A stretch of DNA of 64,000 nucleotides, from the NCBI GenBank assembly GCA_947561715.1, contig OX387203.1, forward strand, positions 13,144,001 to 13,208,000, written 5' to 3'. The notes under the pieces are model-generated. The model had not been told where the DNA came from, searched no databases, and saw only the letters and a list, made by a program, of their open reading frames with translations. Every line of letters starts with the position of its first letter. Position 1 is the first letter of the stretch. Below, one piece after another: positions 36,887 to 51,157 of the stretch. The stretch comes from Ascidia mentula (taxonomy: Eukaryota > Chordata > Ascidiacea > Phlebobranchia > Ascidiidae). A program made the position numbers and the translations under genes.

Positions 36887-39800
36887 GTATAGGAGGTGGG
36901 AAATGCCCACCGTGTAGACCTCTGTCACAATAGAAATTGTGACGTCACAGAGCATGCTTGCTCACTATGCCCTATTGCTGTCCAGAGGCTAGGATGCTCT
37001 CCTTGTCGATGCAAATGTGACAAATACGGCGGCACTCAGTGTTGAAAATTCCCATTCCACGTGCTTGCGATGTCCCAACCACTCAACGTGCCCACCAGGC
37101 CAAGCTCCGCCCCTCTCCCACCAGTCGACATTCTATTTGAATAAGGTAAGCATCACGCCCTGTCCGGGCTACTTTTTCACTACTTAATCGTTTGCAAAGG
37201 CCCCCCGCCGTCGTTGCCGCGTCGACGACGCCGGCTCGTGCTCATTATGCCCAATTACTGTCCAGCGGCAGGCATACTTTTCTGTCGTTGCAAGCGTGGT
37301 AATTACCGCTGCACTCTCAGTGTTGAAAATTGCCAATCCACGTGCTTGCCATGTGGCAACCACTCCAAGTGCCCACCAGGCCAAGCTCCGACCCTCTCCC
37401 ACCAGTCGACATTCTATTTGAATAAGGTAAGCATCACGCCCTGTCCGGGCTACTTTTTAACTACTTAATCGTTTGCAAAGACCCCCTGCCGTCGTTGCCG
37501 CGTCGACGACGACTTGTGCTCATTATGCCCAATTACTGTACAGCGGCTAGGCTGCTTTTTTACTTGGGCGCGCATGATTTTATTTCTATGTGAATAAGTA
37601 TAGGAGGTGGGAAATGCCCACCGTGTAGACCTCTGTCACAATAGAAATTGTGACGTCACAGAGCATGCTTGCTCACTATGCCCTATTGCTGTCCAGAGGC
37701 TAGGATGCTCTCCTTGTCGATGCAAATGTGACAAATACGGCGGCACTCAGTGTTGAAAATTCCCATTCCACGTGCTTGCGATGTCCCAACCACTCAACGT
37801 GCCCACCAGGCCAAGCTCCGCCCCTCTCCCACCAGTCGACATTCTATTTGAATAAGGTAAGCATCACGCCCTGTCCGGGCTACTTTTTCACTACTTAATC
37901 GTTTGCAAAGACCCCCTGCCGGCGTTGCCGCGTCGACGACGACTTGTGCTCATTATGCCCAATTACTGTACAGCGGCTAGGCTGCTTTTTTACTTGGGCG
38001 CGCATGATTTTATTTCTATGTGAATAAGTATAGGAGGTGGGAAATGCCCACCGTGTAGACCTCTGTCACAATAGAAATTGTGACGTCACAGAGCATGCTT
38101 GCTCACTATGCCCTATTGCTGTCCAGAGGCTAGGATGCTCTCCTTGTCGATGCAAATGTGACAAATACGGCGGCACTCAGTGTTGAAAATTCCCATTCCA
38201 CGTGCTTGCGATGTCCCAACCACTCAACGTGCCCACCAGGCCAAGCTCCGCCCCTCTCCCACCAGTCGACATTCTATTTGAATAAGGTAAGCATCACGCC
38301 CTGTCCGGGCTACTTTTTCACTACTTAATCGTTTGCAAAGACCCCCTGCCGGCGTTGCCGCGTCGACGACGACTTGTGCTCATTATGCCCAATTACTGTA
38401 CAGCGGCTAGGCTGCTTTTTTACTTAGGCGCGCATGATTTTGTTTCTATGTGAATAAGTATAGGAGGTGGGAAATGCCCACCGTGTAGACCTCTGTCACA
38501 ATAGAAATTGTGACGTCACAGAGCATGCTTGCTCACTATGCCCTATTGCTGTCCAGAGGCTAGGATGCTCTCCTTGTCGATGCAAATGTGACAAATACGG
38601 CGGCACTCAGTGTTGAAAATTCCCATTCCACGTGCTTGCGATGTCCCAACCACTCAACGTGCCCACCAGGCCAAGCTCCGCCCCTCTCCCACCAGTCGAC
38701 ATTCTATTTGAATAAGGTAAGCATCACGCCCTGTCCGGGCTACTTTTTCACTACTTAATCGTTTGCAAAGGCCCCCCGCCGTCGTTGCCGCGTCGACGAC
38801 GCCGGCTCGTGCTCATTATGCCCAATTACTGTCCAGCGGCAGGCATACTTTTCTGTCGTTGCAAGCGTGGTAATTACCGCTGCACTCTCAGTGTTGAAAA
38901 TTGCCAATCCACGTGCTTGCCATGTGGCAACCACTCCAAGTGCCCACCAGGCCAAGCTCCGACCCTCTCCCACCAGTCGACATTCTATTTGAATAAGGTA
39001 AGCATCACGCCCTGTCCGGGCTACTTTTTAACTACTTAATCGTTTGCAAAGACCCCCTGCCGTCGTTGCCGCGTCGACGACGACTTGTGCTCATTATGCC
39101 CAATTACTGTACAGCGGCTAGGCTGCTTTTTTACTTGGGCGCGCATGATTTTATTTCTATGTGAATAAGTATAGGAGGTGGGAAATGCCCACCGTGTAGA
39201 CCTCTGTCACAATAGAAATTGTGACGTCACAGAGCATGCTTGCTCACTATGCCCTATTGCTGTCCAGAGGCTAGGATGCTCTCCTTGTCGATGCAAATGT
39301 GACAAATACGGCGGCACTCAGTGTTGAAAATTCCCATTCCACGTGCTTGCGATGTCCCAACCACTCAACGTGCCCACCAGGCCAAGCTCCGCCCCTCTCC
39401 CACCAGTCGACATTCTATTTGAATAAGGTAAGCATCACGCCCTGTCCGGGCTACTTTTTCACTACTTAATCGTTTGCAAAGACCCCCTGCCGGCGTTGCC
39501 GCGTCGACGACGACTTGTGCTCATTATGCCCAATTACTGTACAGCGGCTAGGCTGCTTTTTTACTTGGGCGCGCATGATTTTGTTTCTATGTGAATAAGT
39601 ATAGGAGGTGGGAAATGCCCACCGTGTAGACCTCTGTCACAATAGAAATTGTGACGTCACAGAGCATGCTTGCTCACTATGCCCTATTGCTGTCCAGAGG
39701 CTAGGATGCTCTCCTTGTCGATGCAAATGTGACAAATACGGCGGCACTCAGTGTTGAAAATTCCCATTCCACGTGCTTGCGATGTCCCAACCACTCAACG

Positions 39801-42800
39801 TGCCCACCAGGCCAAGCTCCGCCCCTCTCCCACCAGTCGACATTCTATTTGAATAAGGTAAGCATCACGCCCTGTCCGGGCTACTTTTTCACTACTTAAT
39901 CGTTTGCAAAGGCCCCCCGCCGTCGTTGCCGCGTCGACGACGCCGGCTCGTGCTCATTATGCCCAATTACTGTCCAGCGGCAGGCATACTTTTCTGTCGT
40001 TGCAAGCGTGGTAATTACCGCTGCACTCTCAGTGTTGAAAATTGCCAATCCACGTGCTTGCCATGTGGCAACCACTCCAAGTGCCCACCAGGCCAAGCTC
40101 CGACCCTCTCCCACCAGTCGACATTCTATTTGAATAAGGTAAGCATCACGCCCTGTCCGGGCTACTTTTTAACTACTTAATCGTTTGCAAAGACCCCCTG
40201 CCGTCGTTGCCGCGTCGACGACGACTTGTGCTCATTATGCCCAATTACTGTACAGCGGCTAGGCTGCTTTTTTACTTGGGCGCGCATGATTTTATTTCTA
40301 TGTGAATAAGTATAGGAGGTGGGAAATGCCCACCGTGTAGACCTCTGTCACAATAGAAATTGTGACGTCACAGAGCATGCTTGCTCACTATGCCCTATTG
40401 CTGTCCAGAGGCTAGGATGCTCTCCTTGTCGATGCAAATGTGACAAATACGGCGGCACTCAGTGTTGAAAATTCCCATTCCACGTGCTTGCGATGTCCCA
40501 ACCACTCAACGTGCCCACCAGGCCAAGCTCCGCCCCTCTCCCACCAGTCGACATTCTATTTGAATAAGGTAAGCATCACGCCCTGTCCGGGCTACTTTTT
40601 CACTACTTAATCGTTTGCAAAGACCCCCTGCCGGCGTTGCCGCGTCGACGACGACTTGTGCTCATTATGCCCAATTACTGTACAGCGGCTAGGCTGCTTT
40701 TTTACTTGGGCGCGCATGATTTTGTTTCTATGTGAATAAGTATAGGAGGTGGGAAATGCCCACCGTGTAGACCTCTGTCACAATAGAAATTGTGACGTCA
40801 CAGAGCATGCTTGCTCACTATGCCCTATTGCTGTCCAGAGGCTAGGATGCTCTCCTTGTCGATGCAAATGTGACAAATACGGCGGCACTCAGTGTTGAAA
40901 ATTCCCATTCCACGTGCTTGCGATGTCCCAACCACTCAACGTGCCCACCAGGCCAAGCTCCGCCCCTCTCCCACCAGTCGACATTCTATTTGAATAAGGT
41001 AAGCATCACGCCCTGTCCGGGCTACTTTTTCACTACTTAATCGTTTGCAAAGGCCCCCCGCCGTCGTTGCCGCGTCGACGACGCCGGCTCGTGCTCATTA
41101 TGCCCAATTACTGTCCAGCGGCAGGCATACTTTTCTGTCGTTGCAAGCGTGGTAATTACCGCTGCACTCTCAGTGTTGAAAATTGCCAATCCACGTGCTT
41201 GCCATGTGGCAACCACTCCAAGTGCCCACCAGGCCAAGCTCCGACCCTCTCCCACCAGTCGACATTCTATTTGAATAAGGTAAGCATCACGCCCTGTCCG
41301 GGCTACTTTTTAACTACTTAATCGTTTGCAAAGACCCCCTGCCGTCGTTGCCGCGTCGACGACGACTTGTGCTCATTATGCCCAATTACTGTACAGCGGC
41401 TAGGCTGCTTTTTTACTTGGGCGCGCATGATTTTATTTCTATGTGAATAAGTATAGGAGGTGGGAAATGCCCACCGTGTAGACCTCTGTCACAATAGAAA
41501 TTGTGACGTCACAGAGCATGCTTGCTCACTATGCCCTATTGCTGTCCAGAGGCTAGGATGCTCTCCTTGTCGATGCAAATGTGACAAATACGGCGGCACT
41601 CAGTGTTGAAAATTCCCATTCCACGTGCTTGCGATGTCCCAACCACTCAACGTGCCCACCAGGCCAAGCTCCGCCCCTCTCCCACCAGTCGACATTCTAT
41701 TTGAATAAGGTAAGCATCACGCCCTGTCCGGGCTACTTTTTCACTACTTAATCGTTTGCAAAGACCCCCTGCCGGCGTTGCCGCGTCGACGACGACTTGT
41801 GCTCATTATGCCCAATTACTGTACAGCGGCTAGGCTGCTTTTTTACTTGGGCGCGCATGATTTTATTTCTATGTGAATAAGTATAGGAGGTGGGAAATGC
41901 CCACCGTGTAGACCTCTGTCACAATAGAAATTGTGACGTCACAGAGCATGCTTGCTCACTATGCCCTATTGCTGTCCAGAGGCTAGGATGCTCTCCTTGT
42001 CGATGCAAATGTGACAAATACGGCGGCACTCAGTGTTGAAAATTCCCATTCCACGTGCTTGCGATGTCCCAACCACTCAACGTGCCCACCAGGCCAAGCT
42101 CCGCCCCTCTCCCACCAGTCGACATTCTATTTGAATAAGGTAAGCATCACGCCCTGTCCGGGCTACTTTTTCACTACTTAATCGTTTGCAAAGACCCCCT
42201 GCCGGCGTTGCCGCGTCGACGACGACTTGTGCTCATTATGCCCAATTACTGTACAGCGGCTAGGCTGCTTTTTTACTTGGGCGCGCATGATTTTGTTTCT
42301 ATGTGAATAAGTATAGGAGGTGGGAAATGCCCACCGTGTAGACCTCTGTCACAATAGAAATTGTGACGTCACAGAGCATGCTTGCTCACTATGCCCTATT
42401 GCTGTCCAGAGGCTAGGATGCTCTCCTTGTCGATGCAAATGTGACAAATACGGCGGCACTCAGTGTTGAAAATTCCCATTCCACGTGCTTGCGATGTCCC
42501 AACCACTCAACGTGCCCACCAGGCCAAGCTCCGCCCCTCTCCCACCAGTCGACATTCTATTTGAATAAGGTAAGCATCACGCCCTGTCCGGGCTACTTTT
42601 TCACTACTTAATCGTTTGCAAAGGCCCCCCGCCGTCGTTGCCGCGTCGACGACGCCGGCTCGTGCTCATTATGCCCAATTACTGTCCAGCGGCAGGCATA
42701 CTTTTCTGTCGTTGCAAGCGTGGTAATTACCGCTGCACTCTCAGTGTTGAAAATTGCCAATCCACGTGCTTGCCATGTGGCAACCACTCCAAGTGCCCAC

Positions 42801-43451
42801 CAGGCCAAGCTCCGACCCTCTCCCACCAGTCGACATTCTATTTGAATAAGGTAAGCATCACGCCCTGTCCGGGCTACTTTTTAACTACTTAATCGTTTGC
42901 AAAGACCCCCTGCCGTCGTTGCCGCGTCGACGACGACTTGTGCTCATTATGCCCAATTACTGTACAGCGGCTAGGCTGCTTTTTTACTTGGGCGCGCATG
43001 ATTTTATTTCTATGTGAATAAGTATAGGAGGTGGGAAATGCCCACCGTGTAGACCTCTGTCACAATAGAAATTGTGACGTCACAGAGCATGCTTGCTCAC
43101 TATGCCCTATTGCTGTCCAGAGGCTAGGATGCTCTCCTTGTCGATGCAAATGTGACAAATACGGCGGCACTCAGTGTTGAAAATTCCCATTCCACGTGCT
43201 TGCGATGTCCCAACCACTCAACGTGCCCACCAGGCCAAGCTCCGCCCCTCTCCCACCAGTCGACATTCTATTTGAATAAGGTAAGCATCACGCCCTGTCC
43301 GGGCTACTTTTTCACTACTTAATCGTTTGCAAAGACCCCCTGCCGGCGTTGCCGCGTCGACGACGACTTGTGCTCATTATGCCCAATTACTGTACAGCGG
43401 CTAGGCTGCTTTTTTACTTGGGCGCGCATGATTTTGTTTCTATGTGAATAA
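36887..43451 (+). repeat. Mixed stretch L-a-g*-L-g-L-g-L-a-g-L-g
   Basis: The units are 711L at 36887, 430a at 37598, 430g* at 38028, 711L at 38458, 430g at 39169, 711L at 39599, 430g at 40310, 711L at 40740, 430a at 41451, 430g at 41881, 711L at 42311 and 430g at 43022. The plain L-a-g trimer at 40740 leads into 711L rather than 711F. Confidence 0.86.
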
Positions 43452-46400
43452 GTATAGGAGGTGGGAAATGCCCACCGTGTAGACCTCTGTCACAATAGAA
43501 ATTGTGACGTCACAGAGCATGCTTGCTCACTATGCCCTATTGCTGTCCAGAGGCTAGGATGCTCTCCTTGTCGATGCAAATGTGACAAATACGGCGGCAC
43601 TCAGTGTTGAAAATTCCCATTCCACGTGCTTGCGATGTCCCAACCACTCAACGTGCCCACCAGGCCAAGCTCCGCCCCTCTCCCACCAGTCGACATTCTA
43701 TTTGAATAAGGTAAGCATCACGCCCTGTCCGGGCTACTTTTTCACTACTTAATCGTTTGCAAAGGCCCCCCGCCGTCGTTGCCGCGTCGACGACGCCGGC
43801 TCGTGCTCATTATGCCCAATTACTGTCCAGCGGCAGGCATACTTTTCTGTCGTTGCAAGCGTGGTAATTACCGCTGCACTCTCAGTGTTGAAAATTGCCA
43901 ATCCACGTGCTTGCCATGTGGCAACCACTCCAAGTGCCCACCAGGCCAAGCTCCGACCCTCTCCCACCAGTCGACATTCTATTTGAATAAGGTAAGCATC
44001 ACGCCCTGTCCGGGCTACTTTTTAACTACTTAATCGTTTGCAAAGACCCCCTGCCGTCGTTGCCGCGTCGACGACGACTTGTGCTCATTATGCCCAATTA
44101 CTGTACAGCGGCTAGGCTGCTTTTTTACTTGGGCGCGCATGATTTTATTTCTATGTGAATAAGTATAGGAGGTGGGAAATGCCCACCGTGTAGACCTCTG
44201 TCACAATAGAAATTGTGACGTCACAGAGCATGCTTGCTCACTATGCCCTATTGCTGTCCAGAGGCTAGGATGCTCTCCTTGTCGATGCAAATGTGACAAA
44301 TACGGCGGCACTCAGTGTTGAAAATTCCCATTCCACGTGCTTGCGATGTCCCAACCACTCAACGTGCCCACCAGGCCAAGCTCCGCCCCTCTCCCACCAG
44401 TCGACATTCTATTTGAATAAGGTAAGCATCACGCCCTGTCCGGGCTACTTTTTCACTACTTAATCGTTTGCAAAGACCCCCTGCCGGCGTTGCCGCGTCG
44501 ACGACGACTTGTGCTCATTATGCCCAATTACTGTACAGCGGCTAGGCTGCTTTTTTACTTGGGCGCGCATGATTTTATTTCTATGTGAATAAGTATAGGA
44601 GGTGGGAAATGCCCACCGTGTAGACCTCTGTCACAATAGAAATTGTGACGTCACAGAGCATGCTTGCTCACTATGCCCTATTGCTGTCCAGAGGCTAGGA
44701 TGCTCTCCTTGTCGATGCAAATGTGACAAATACGGCGGCACTCAGTGTTGAAAATTCCCATTCCACGTGCTTGCGATGTCCCAACCACTCAACGTGCCCA
44801 CCAGGCCAAGCTCCGCCCCTCTCCCACCAGTCGACATTCTATTTGAATAAGGTAAGCATCACGCCCTGTCCGGGCTACTTTTTCACTACTTAATCGTTTG
44901 CAAAGACCCCCTGCCGGCGTTGCCGCGTCGACGACGACTTGTGCTCATTATGCCCAATTACTGTACAGCGGCTAGGCTGCTTTTTTACTTGGGCGCGCAT
45001 GATTTTGTTTCTATGTGAATAAGTATAGGAGGTGGGAAATGCCCACCGTGTAGACCTCTGTCACAATAGAAATTGTGACGTCACAGAGCATGCTTGCTCA
45101 CTATGCCCTATTGCTGTCCAGAGGCTAGGATGCTCTCCTTGTCGATGCAAATGTGACAAATACGGCGGCACTCAGTGTTGAAAATTCCCATTCCACGTGC
45201 TTGCGATGTCCCAACCACTCAACGTGCCCACCAGGCCAAGCTCCGCCCCTCTCCCACCAGTCGACATTCTATTTGAATAAGGTAAGCATCACGCCCTGTC
45301 CGGGCTACTTTTTCACTACTTAATCGTTTGCAAAGGCCCCCCGCCGTCGTTGCCGCGTCGACGACGCCGGCTCGTGCTCATTATGCCCAATTACTGTCCA
45401 GCGGCAGGCATACTTTTCTGTCGTTGCAAGCGTGGTAATTACCGCTGCACTCTCAGTGTTGAAAATTGCCAATCCACGTGCTTGCCATGTGGCAACCACT
45501 CCAAGTGCCCACCAGGCCAAGCTCCGACCCTCTCCCACCAGTCGACATTCTATTTGAATAAGGTAAGCATCACGCCCTGTCCGGGCTACTTTTTCACTAC
45601 TTAATCGTTTGCAAAGACCCCCTGCCGGCGTTGCCGCGTCGACGACGACTTGTGCTCATTATGCCCAATTACTGTACAGCGGCTAGGCTGCTTTTTTACT
45701 TGGGCGCGCATGATTTTGTTTCTATGTGAATAAGTATAGGAGGTGGGAAATGCCCACCGTGTAGACCTCTGTCACAATAGAAATTGTGACGTCACAGAGC
45801 ATGCTTGCTCACTATGCCCTATTGCTGTCCAGAGGCTAGGATGCTCTCCTTGTCGATGCAAATGTGACAAATACGGCGGCACTCAGTGTTGAAAATTCCC
45901 ATTCCACGTGCTTGCGATGTCCCAACCACTCAACGTGCCCACCAGGCCAAGCTCCGCCCCTCTCCCACCAGTCGACATTCTATTTGAATAAGGTAAGCAT
46001 CACGCCCTGTCCGGGCTACTTTTTCACTACTTAATCGTTTGCAAAGGCCCCCCGCCGTCGTTGCCGCGTCGACGACGCCGGCTCGTGCTCATTATGCCCA
46101 ATTACTGTCCAGCGGCAGGCATACTTTTCTGTCGTTGCAAGCGTGGTAATTACCGCTGCACTCTCAGTGTTGAAAATTGCCAATCCACGTGCTTGCCATG
46201 TGGCAACCACTCCAAGTGCCCACCAGGCCAAGCTCCGACCCTCTCCCACCAGTCGACATTCTATTTGAATAAGGTAAGCATCACGCCCTGTCCGGGCTAC
46301 TTTTTAACTACTTAATCGTTTGCAAAGACCCCCTGCCGTCGTTGCCGCGTCGACGACGACTTGTGCTCATTATGCCCAATTACTGTACAGCGGCTAGGCT

Positions 46401-46874
46401 GCTTTTTTACTTGGGCGCGCATGATTTTATTTCTATGTGAATAAGTATAGGAGGTGGGAAATGCCCACCGTGTAGACCTCTGTCACAATAGAAATTGTGA
46501 CGTCACAGAGCATGCTTGCTCACTATGCCCTATTGCTGTCCAGAGGCTAGGATGCTCTCCTTGTCGATGCAAATGTGACAAATACGGCGGCACTCAGTGT
46601 TGAAAATTCCCATTCCACGTGCTTGCGATGTCCCAACCACTCAACGTGCCCACCAGGCCAAGCTCCGCCCCTCTCCCACCAGTCGACATTCTATTTGAAT
46701 AAGGTAAGCATCACGCCCTGTCCGGGCTACTTTTTCACTACTTAATCGTTTGCAAAGACCCCCTGCCGGCGTTGCCGCGTCGACGACGACTTGTGCTCAT
46801 TATGCCCAATTACTGTACAGCGGCTAGGCTGCTTTTTTACTTGGGCGCGCATGATTTTGTTTCTATGTGAATAA
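43452..46874 (+). repeat. Higher-order block L-a-g-F-L-g (3423 bp), copy 3
   Basis: The units are 711L at 43452, 430a at 44163, 430g at 44593, 711F at 45023, 711L at 45734 and 430g at 46445. It repeats the block seen in duplicate near the left end, about 35 kb away. Confidence 0.88.
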
Positions 46875-49800
46875 GTATAGGAGGTGGGAAATGCCCACCG
46901 TGTAGACCTCTGTCACAATAGAAATTGTGACGTCACAGAGCATGCTTGCTCACTATGCCCTATTGCTGTCCAGAGGCTAGGATGCTCTCCTTGTCGATGC
47001 AAATGTGACAAATACGGCGGCACTCAGTGTTGAAAATTCCCATTCCACGTGCTTGCGATGTCCCAACCACTCAACGTGCCCACCAGGCCAAGCTCCGCCC
47101 CTCTCCCACCAGTCGACATTCTATTTGAATAAGGTAAGCATCACGCCCTGTCCGGGCTACTTTTTCACTACTTAATCGTTTGCAAAGGCCCCCCGCCGTC
47201 GTTGCCGCGTCGACGACGCCGGCTCGTGCTCATTATGCCCAATTACTGTCCAGCGGCAGGCATACTTTTCTGTCGTTGCAAGCGTGGTAATTACCGCTGC
47301 ACTCTCAGTGTTGAAAATTGCCAATCCACGTGCTTGCCATGTGGCAACCACTCCAAGTGCCCACCAGGCCAAGCTCCGACCCTCTCCCACCAGTCGACAT
47401 TCTATTTGAATAAGGTAAGCATCACGCCCTGTCCGGGCTACTTTTTAACTACTTAATCGTTTGCAAAGACCCCCTGCCGTCGTTGCCGCGTCGACGACGA
47501 CTTGTGCTCATTATGCCCAATTACTGTACAGCGGCTAGGCTGCTTTTTTACTTGGGCGCGCATGATTTTATTTCTATGTGAATAAGTATAGGAGGTGGGA
47601 AATGCCCACCGTGTAGACCTCTGTCACAATAGAAATTGTGACGTCACAGAGCATGCTTGCTCACTATGCCCTATTGCTGTCCAGAGGCTAGGATGCTCTC
47701 CTTGTCGATGCAAATGTGACAAATACGGCGGCACTCAGTGTTGAAAATTCCCATTCCACGTGCTTGCGATGTCCCAACCACTCAACGTGCCCACCAGGCC
47801 AAGCTCCGCCCCTCTCCCACCAGTCGACATTCTATTTGAATAAGGTAAGCATCACGCCCTGTCCGGGCTACTTTTTCACTACTTAATCGTTTGCAAAGAC
47901 CCCCTGCCGGCGTTGCCGCGTCGACGACGACTTGTGCTCATTATGCCCAATTACTGTACAGCGGCTAGGCTGCTTTTTTACTTGGGCGCGCATGATTTTA
48001 TTTCTATGTGAATAAGTATAGGAGGTGGGAAATGCCCACCGTGTAGACCTCTGTCACAATAGAAATTGTGACGTCACAGAGCATGCTTGCTCACTATGCC
48101 CTATTGCTGTCCAGAGGCTAGGATGCTCTCCTTGTCGATGCAAATGTGACAAATACGGCGGCACTCAGTGTTGAAAATTCCCATTCCACGTGCTTGCGAT
48201 GTCCCAACCACTCAACGTGCCCACCAGGCCAAGCTCCGCCCCTCTCCCACCAGTCGACATTCTATTTGAATAAGGTAAGCATCACGCCCTGTCCGGGCTA
48301 CTTTTTCACTACTTAATCGTTTGCAAAGACCCCCTGCCGGCGTTGCCGCGTCGACGACGACTTGTGCTCATTATGCCCAATTACTGTACAGCGGCTAGGC
48401 TGCTTTTTTACTTGGGCGCGCATGATTTTGTTTCTATGTGAATAAGTATAGGAGGTGGGAAATGCCCACCGTGTAGACCTCTGTCACAATAGAAATTGTG
48501 ACGTCACAGAGCATGCTTGCTCACTATGCCCTATTGCTGTCCAGAGGCTAGGATGCTCTCCTTGTCGATGCAAATGTGACAAATACGGCGGCACTCAGTG
48601 TTGAAAATTCCCATTCCACGTGCTTGCGATGTCCCAACCACTCAACGTGCCCACCAGGCCAAGCTCCGCCCCTCTCCCACCAGTCGACATTCTATTTGAA
48701 TAAGGTAAGCATCACGCCCTGTCCGGGCTACTTTTTCACTACTTAATCGTTTGCAAAGGCCCCCCGCCGTCGTTGCCGCGTCGACGACGCCGGCTCGTGC
48801 TCATTATGCCCAATTACTGTCCAGCGGCAGGCATACTTTTCTGTCGTTGCAAGCGTGGTAATTACCGCTGCACTCTCAGTGTTGAAAATTGCCAATCCAC
48901 GTGCTTGCCATGTGGCAACCACTCCAAGTGCCCACCAGGCCAAGCTCCGACCCTCTCCCACCAGTCGACATTCTATTTGAATAAGGTAAGCATCACGCCC
49001 TGTCCGGGCTACTTTTTCACTACTTAATCGTTTGCAAAGACCCCCTGCCGGCGTTGCCGCGTCGACGACGACTTGTGCTCATTATGCCCAATTACTGTAC
49101 AGCGGCTAGGCTGCTTTTTTACTTGGGCGCGCATGATTTTGTTTCTATGTGAATAAGTATAGGAGGTGGGAAATGCCCACCGTGTAGACCTCTGTCACAA
49201 TAGAAATTGTGACGTCACAGAGCATGCTTGCTCACTATGCCCTATTGCTGTCCAGAGGCTAGGATGCTCTCCTTGTCGATGCAAATGTGACAAATACGGC
49301 GGCACTCAGTGTTGAAAATTCCCATTCCACGTGCTTGCGATGTCCCAACCACTCAACGTGCCCACCAGGCCAAGCTCCGCCCCTCTCCCACCAGTCGACA
49401 TTCTATTTGAATAAGGTAAGCATCACGCCCTGTCCGGGCTACTTTTTCACTACTTAATCGTTTGCAAAGGCCCCCCGCCGTCGTTGCCGCGTCGACGACG
49501 CCGGCTCGTGCTCATTATGCCCAATTACTGTCCAGCGGCAGGCATACTTTTCTGTCGTTGCAAGCGTGGTAATTACCGCTGCACTCTCAGTGTTGAAAAT
49601 TGCCAATCCACGTGCTTGCCATGTGGCAACCACTCCAAGTGCCCACCAGGCCAAGCTCCGACCCTCTCCCACCAGTCGACATTCTATTTGAATAAGGTAA
49701 GCATCACGCCCTGTCCGGGCTACTTTTTAACTACTTAATCGTTTGCAAAGACCCCCTGCCGTCGTTGCCGCGTCGACGACGACTTGTGCTCATTATGCCC

Positions 49801-50297
49801 AATTACTGTACAGCGGCTAGGCTGCTTTTTTACTTGGGCGCGCATGATTTTATTTCTATGTGAATAAGTATAGGAGGTGGGAAATGCCCACCGTGTAGAC
49901 CTCTGTCACAATAGAAATTGTGACGTCACAGAGCATGCTTGCTCACTATGCCCTATTGCTGTCCAGAGGCTAGGATGCTCTCCTTGTCGATGCAAATGTG
50001 ACAAATACGGCGGCACTCAGTGTTGAAAATTCCCATTCCACGTGCTTGCGATGTCCCAACCACTCAACGTGCCCACCAGGCCAAGCTCCGCCCCTCTCCC
50101 ACCAGTCGACATTCTATTTGAATAAGGTAAGCATCACGCCCTGTCCGGGCTACTTTTTCACTACTTAATCGTTTGCAAAGACCCCCTGCCGGCGTTGCCG
50201 CGTCGACGACGACTTGTGCTCATTATGCCCAATTACTGTACAGCGGCTAGGCTGCTTTTTTACTTGGGCGCGCATGATTTTGTTTCTATGTGAATAA
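46875..50297 (+). repeat. Higher-order block L-a-g-F-L-g (3423 bp), copy 4
   Basis: The units are 711L at 46875, 430a at 47586, 430g at 48016, 711F at 48446, 711L at 49157 and 430g at 49868. It is the second member of a tandem pair. Its last 430g is followed by a 430-bp unit, against the usual rule. Confidence 0.88.
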
Positions 50298-51157
50298 GTA
50301 TAGGAGGTGGGAAATGCCCACCGTGTAGACCTCTGTCACAATAGAAATTGTGACGTCACAGAGCATGCTTGCTCACTATGCCCTATTGCTGTCCAGAGGC
50401 TAGGATGCTCTCCTTGTCGATGCAAATGTGACAAATACGGCGGCACTCAGTGTTGAAAATTCCCATTCCACGTGCTTGCGATGTCCCAACCACTCAACGT
50501 GCCCACCAGGCCAAGCTCCGCCCCTCTCCCACCAGTCGACATTCTATTTGAATAAGGTAAGCATCACGCCCTGTCCGGGCTACTTTTTCACTACTTAATC
50601 GTTTGCAAAGACCCCCTGCCGGCGTTGCCGCGTCGACGACGACTTGTGCTCATTATGCCCAATTACTGTACAGCGGCTAGGCTGCTTTTTTACTTGGGCG
50701 CGCATGATTTTATTTCTATGTGAATAAGTATAGGAGGTGGGAAATGCCCACCGTGTAGACCTCTGTCACAATAGAAATTGTGACGTCACAGAGCATGCTT
50801 GCTCACTATGCCCTATTGCTGTCCAGAGGCTAGGATGCTCTCCTTGTCGATGCAAATGTGACAAATACGGCGGCACTCAGTGTTGAAAATTCCCATTCCA
50901 CGTGCTTGCGATGTCCCAACCACTCAACGTGCCCACCAGGCCAAGCTCCGCCCCTCTCCCACCAGTCGACATTCTATTTGAATAAGGTAAGCATCACGCC
51001 CTGTCCGGGCTACTTTTTCACTACTTAATCGTTTGCAAAGACCCCCTGCCGGCGTTGCCGCGTCGACGACGACTTGTGCTCATTATGCCCAATTACTGTA
51101 CAGCGGCTAGGCTGCTTTTTTACTTGGGCGCGCATGATTTTGTTTCTATGTGAATAA
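50298..51157 (+). repeat. Orphan a-g pair
   Basis: 430a at 50298 and 430g at 50728 stand without the 711L that normally starts an L-a-g trimer. A 711-bp unit may have been lost at the left joint by unequal exchange. Confidence 0.86.
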
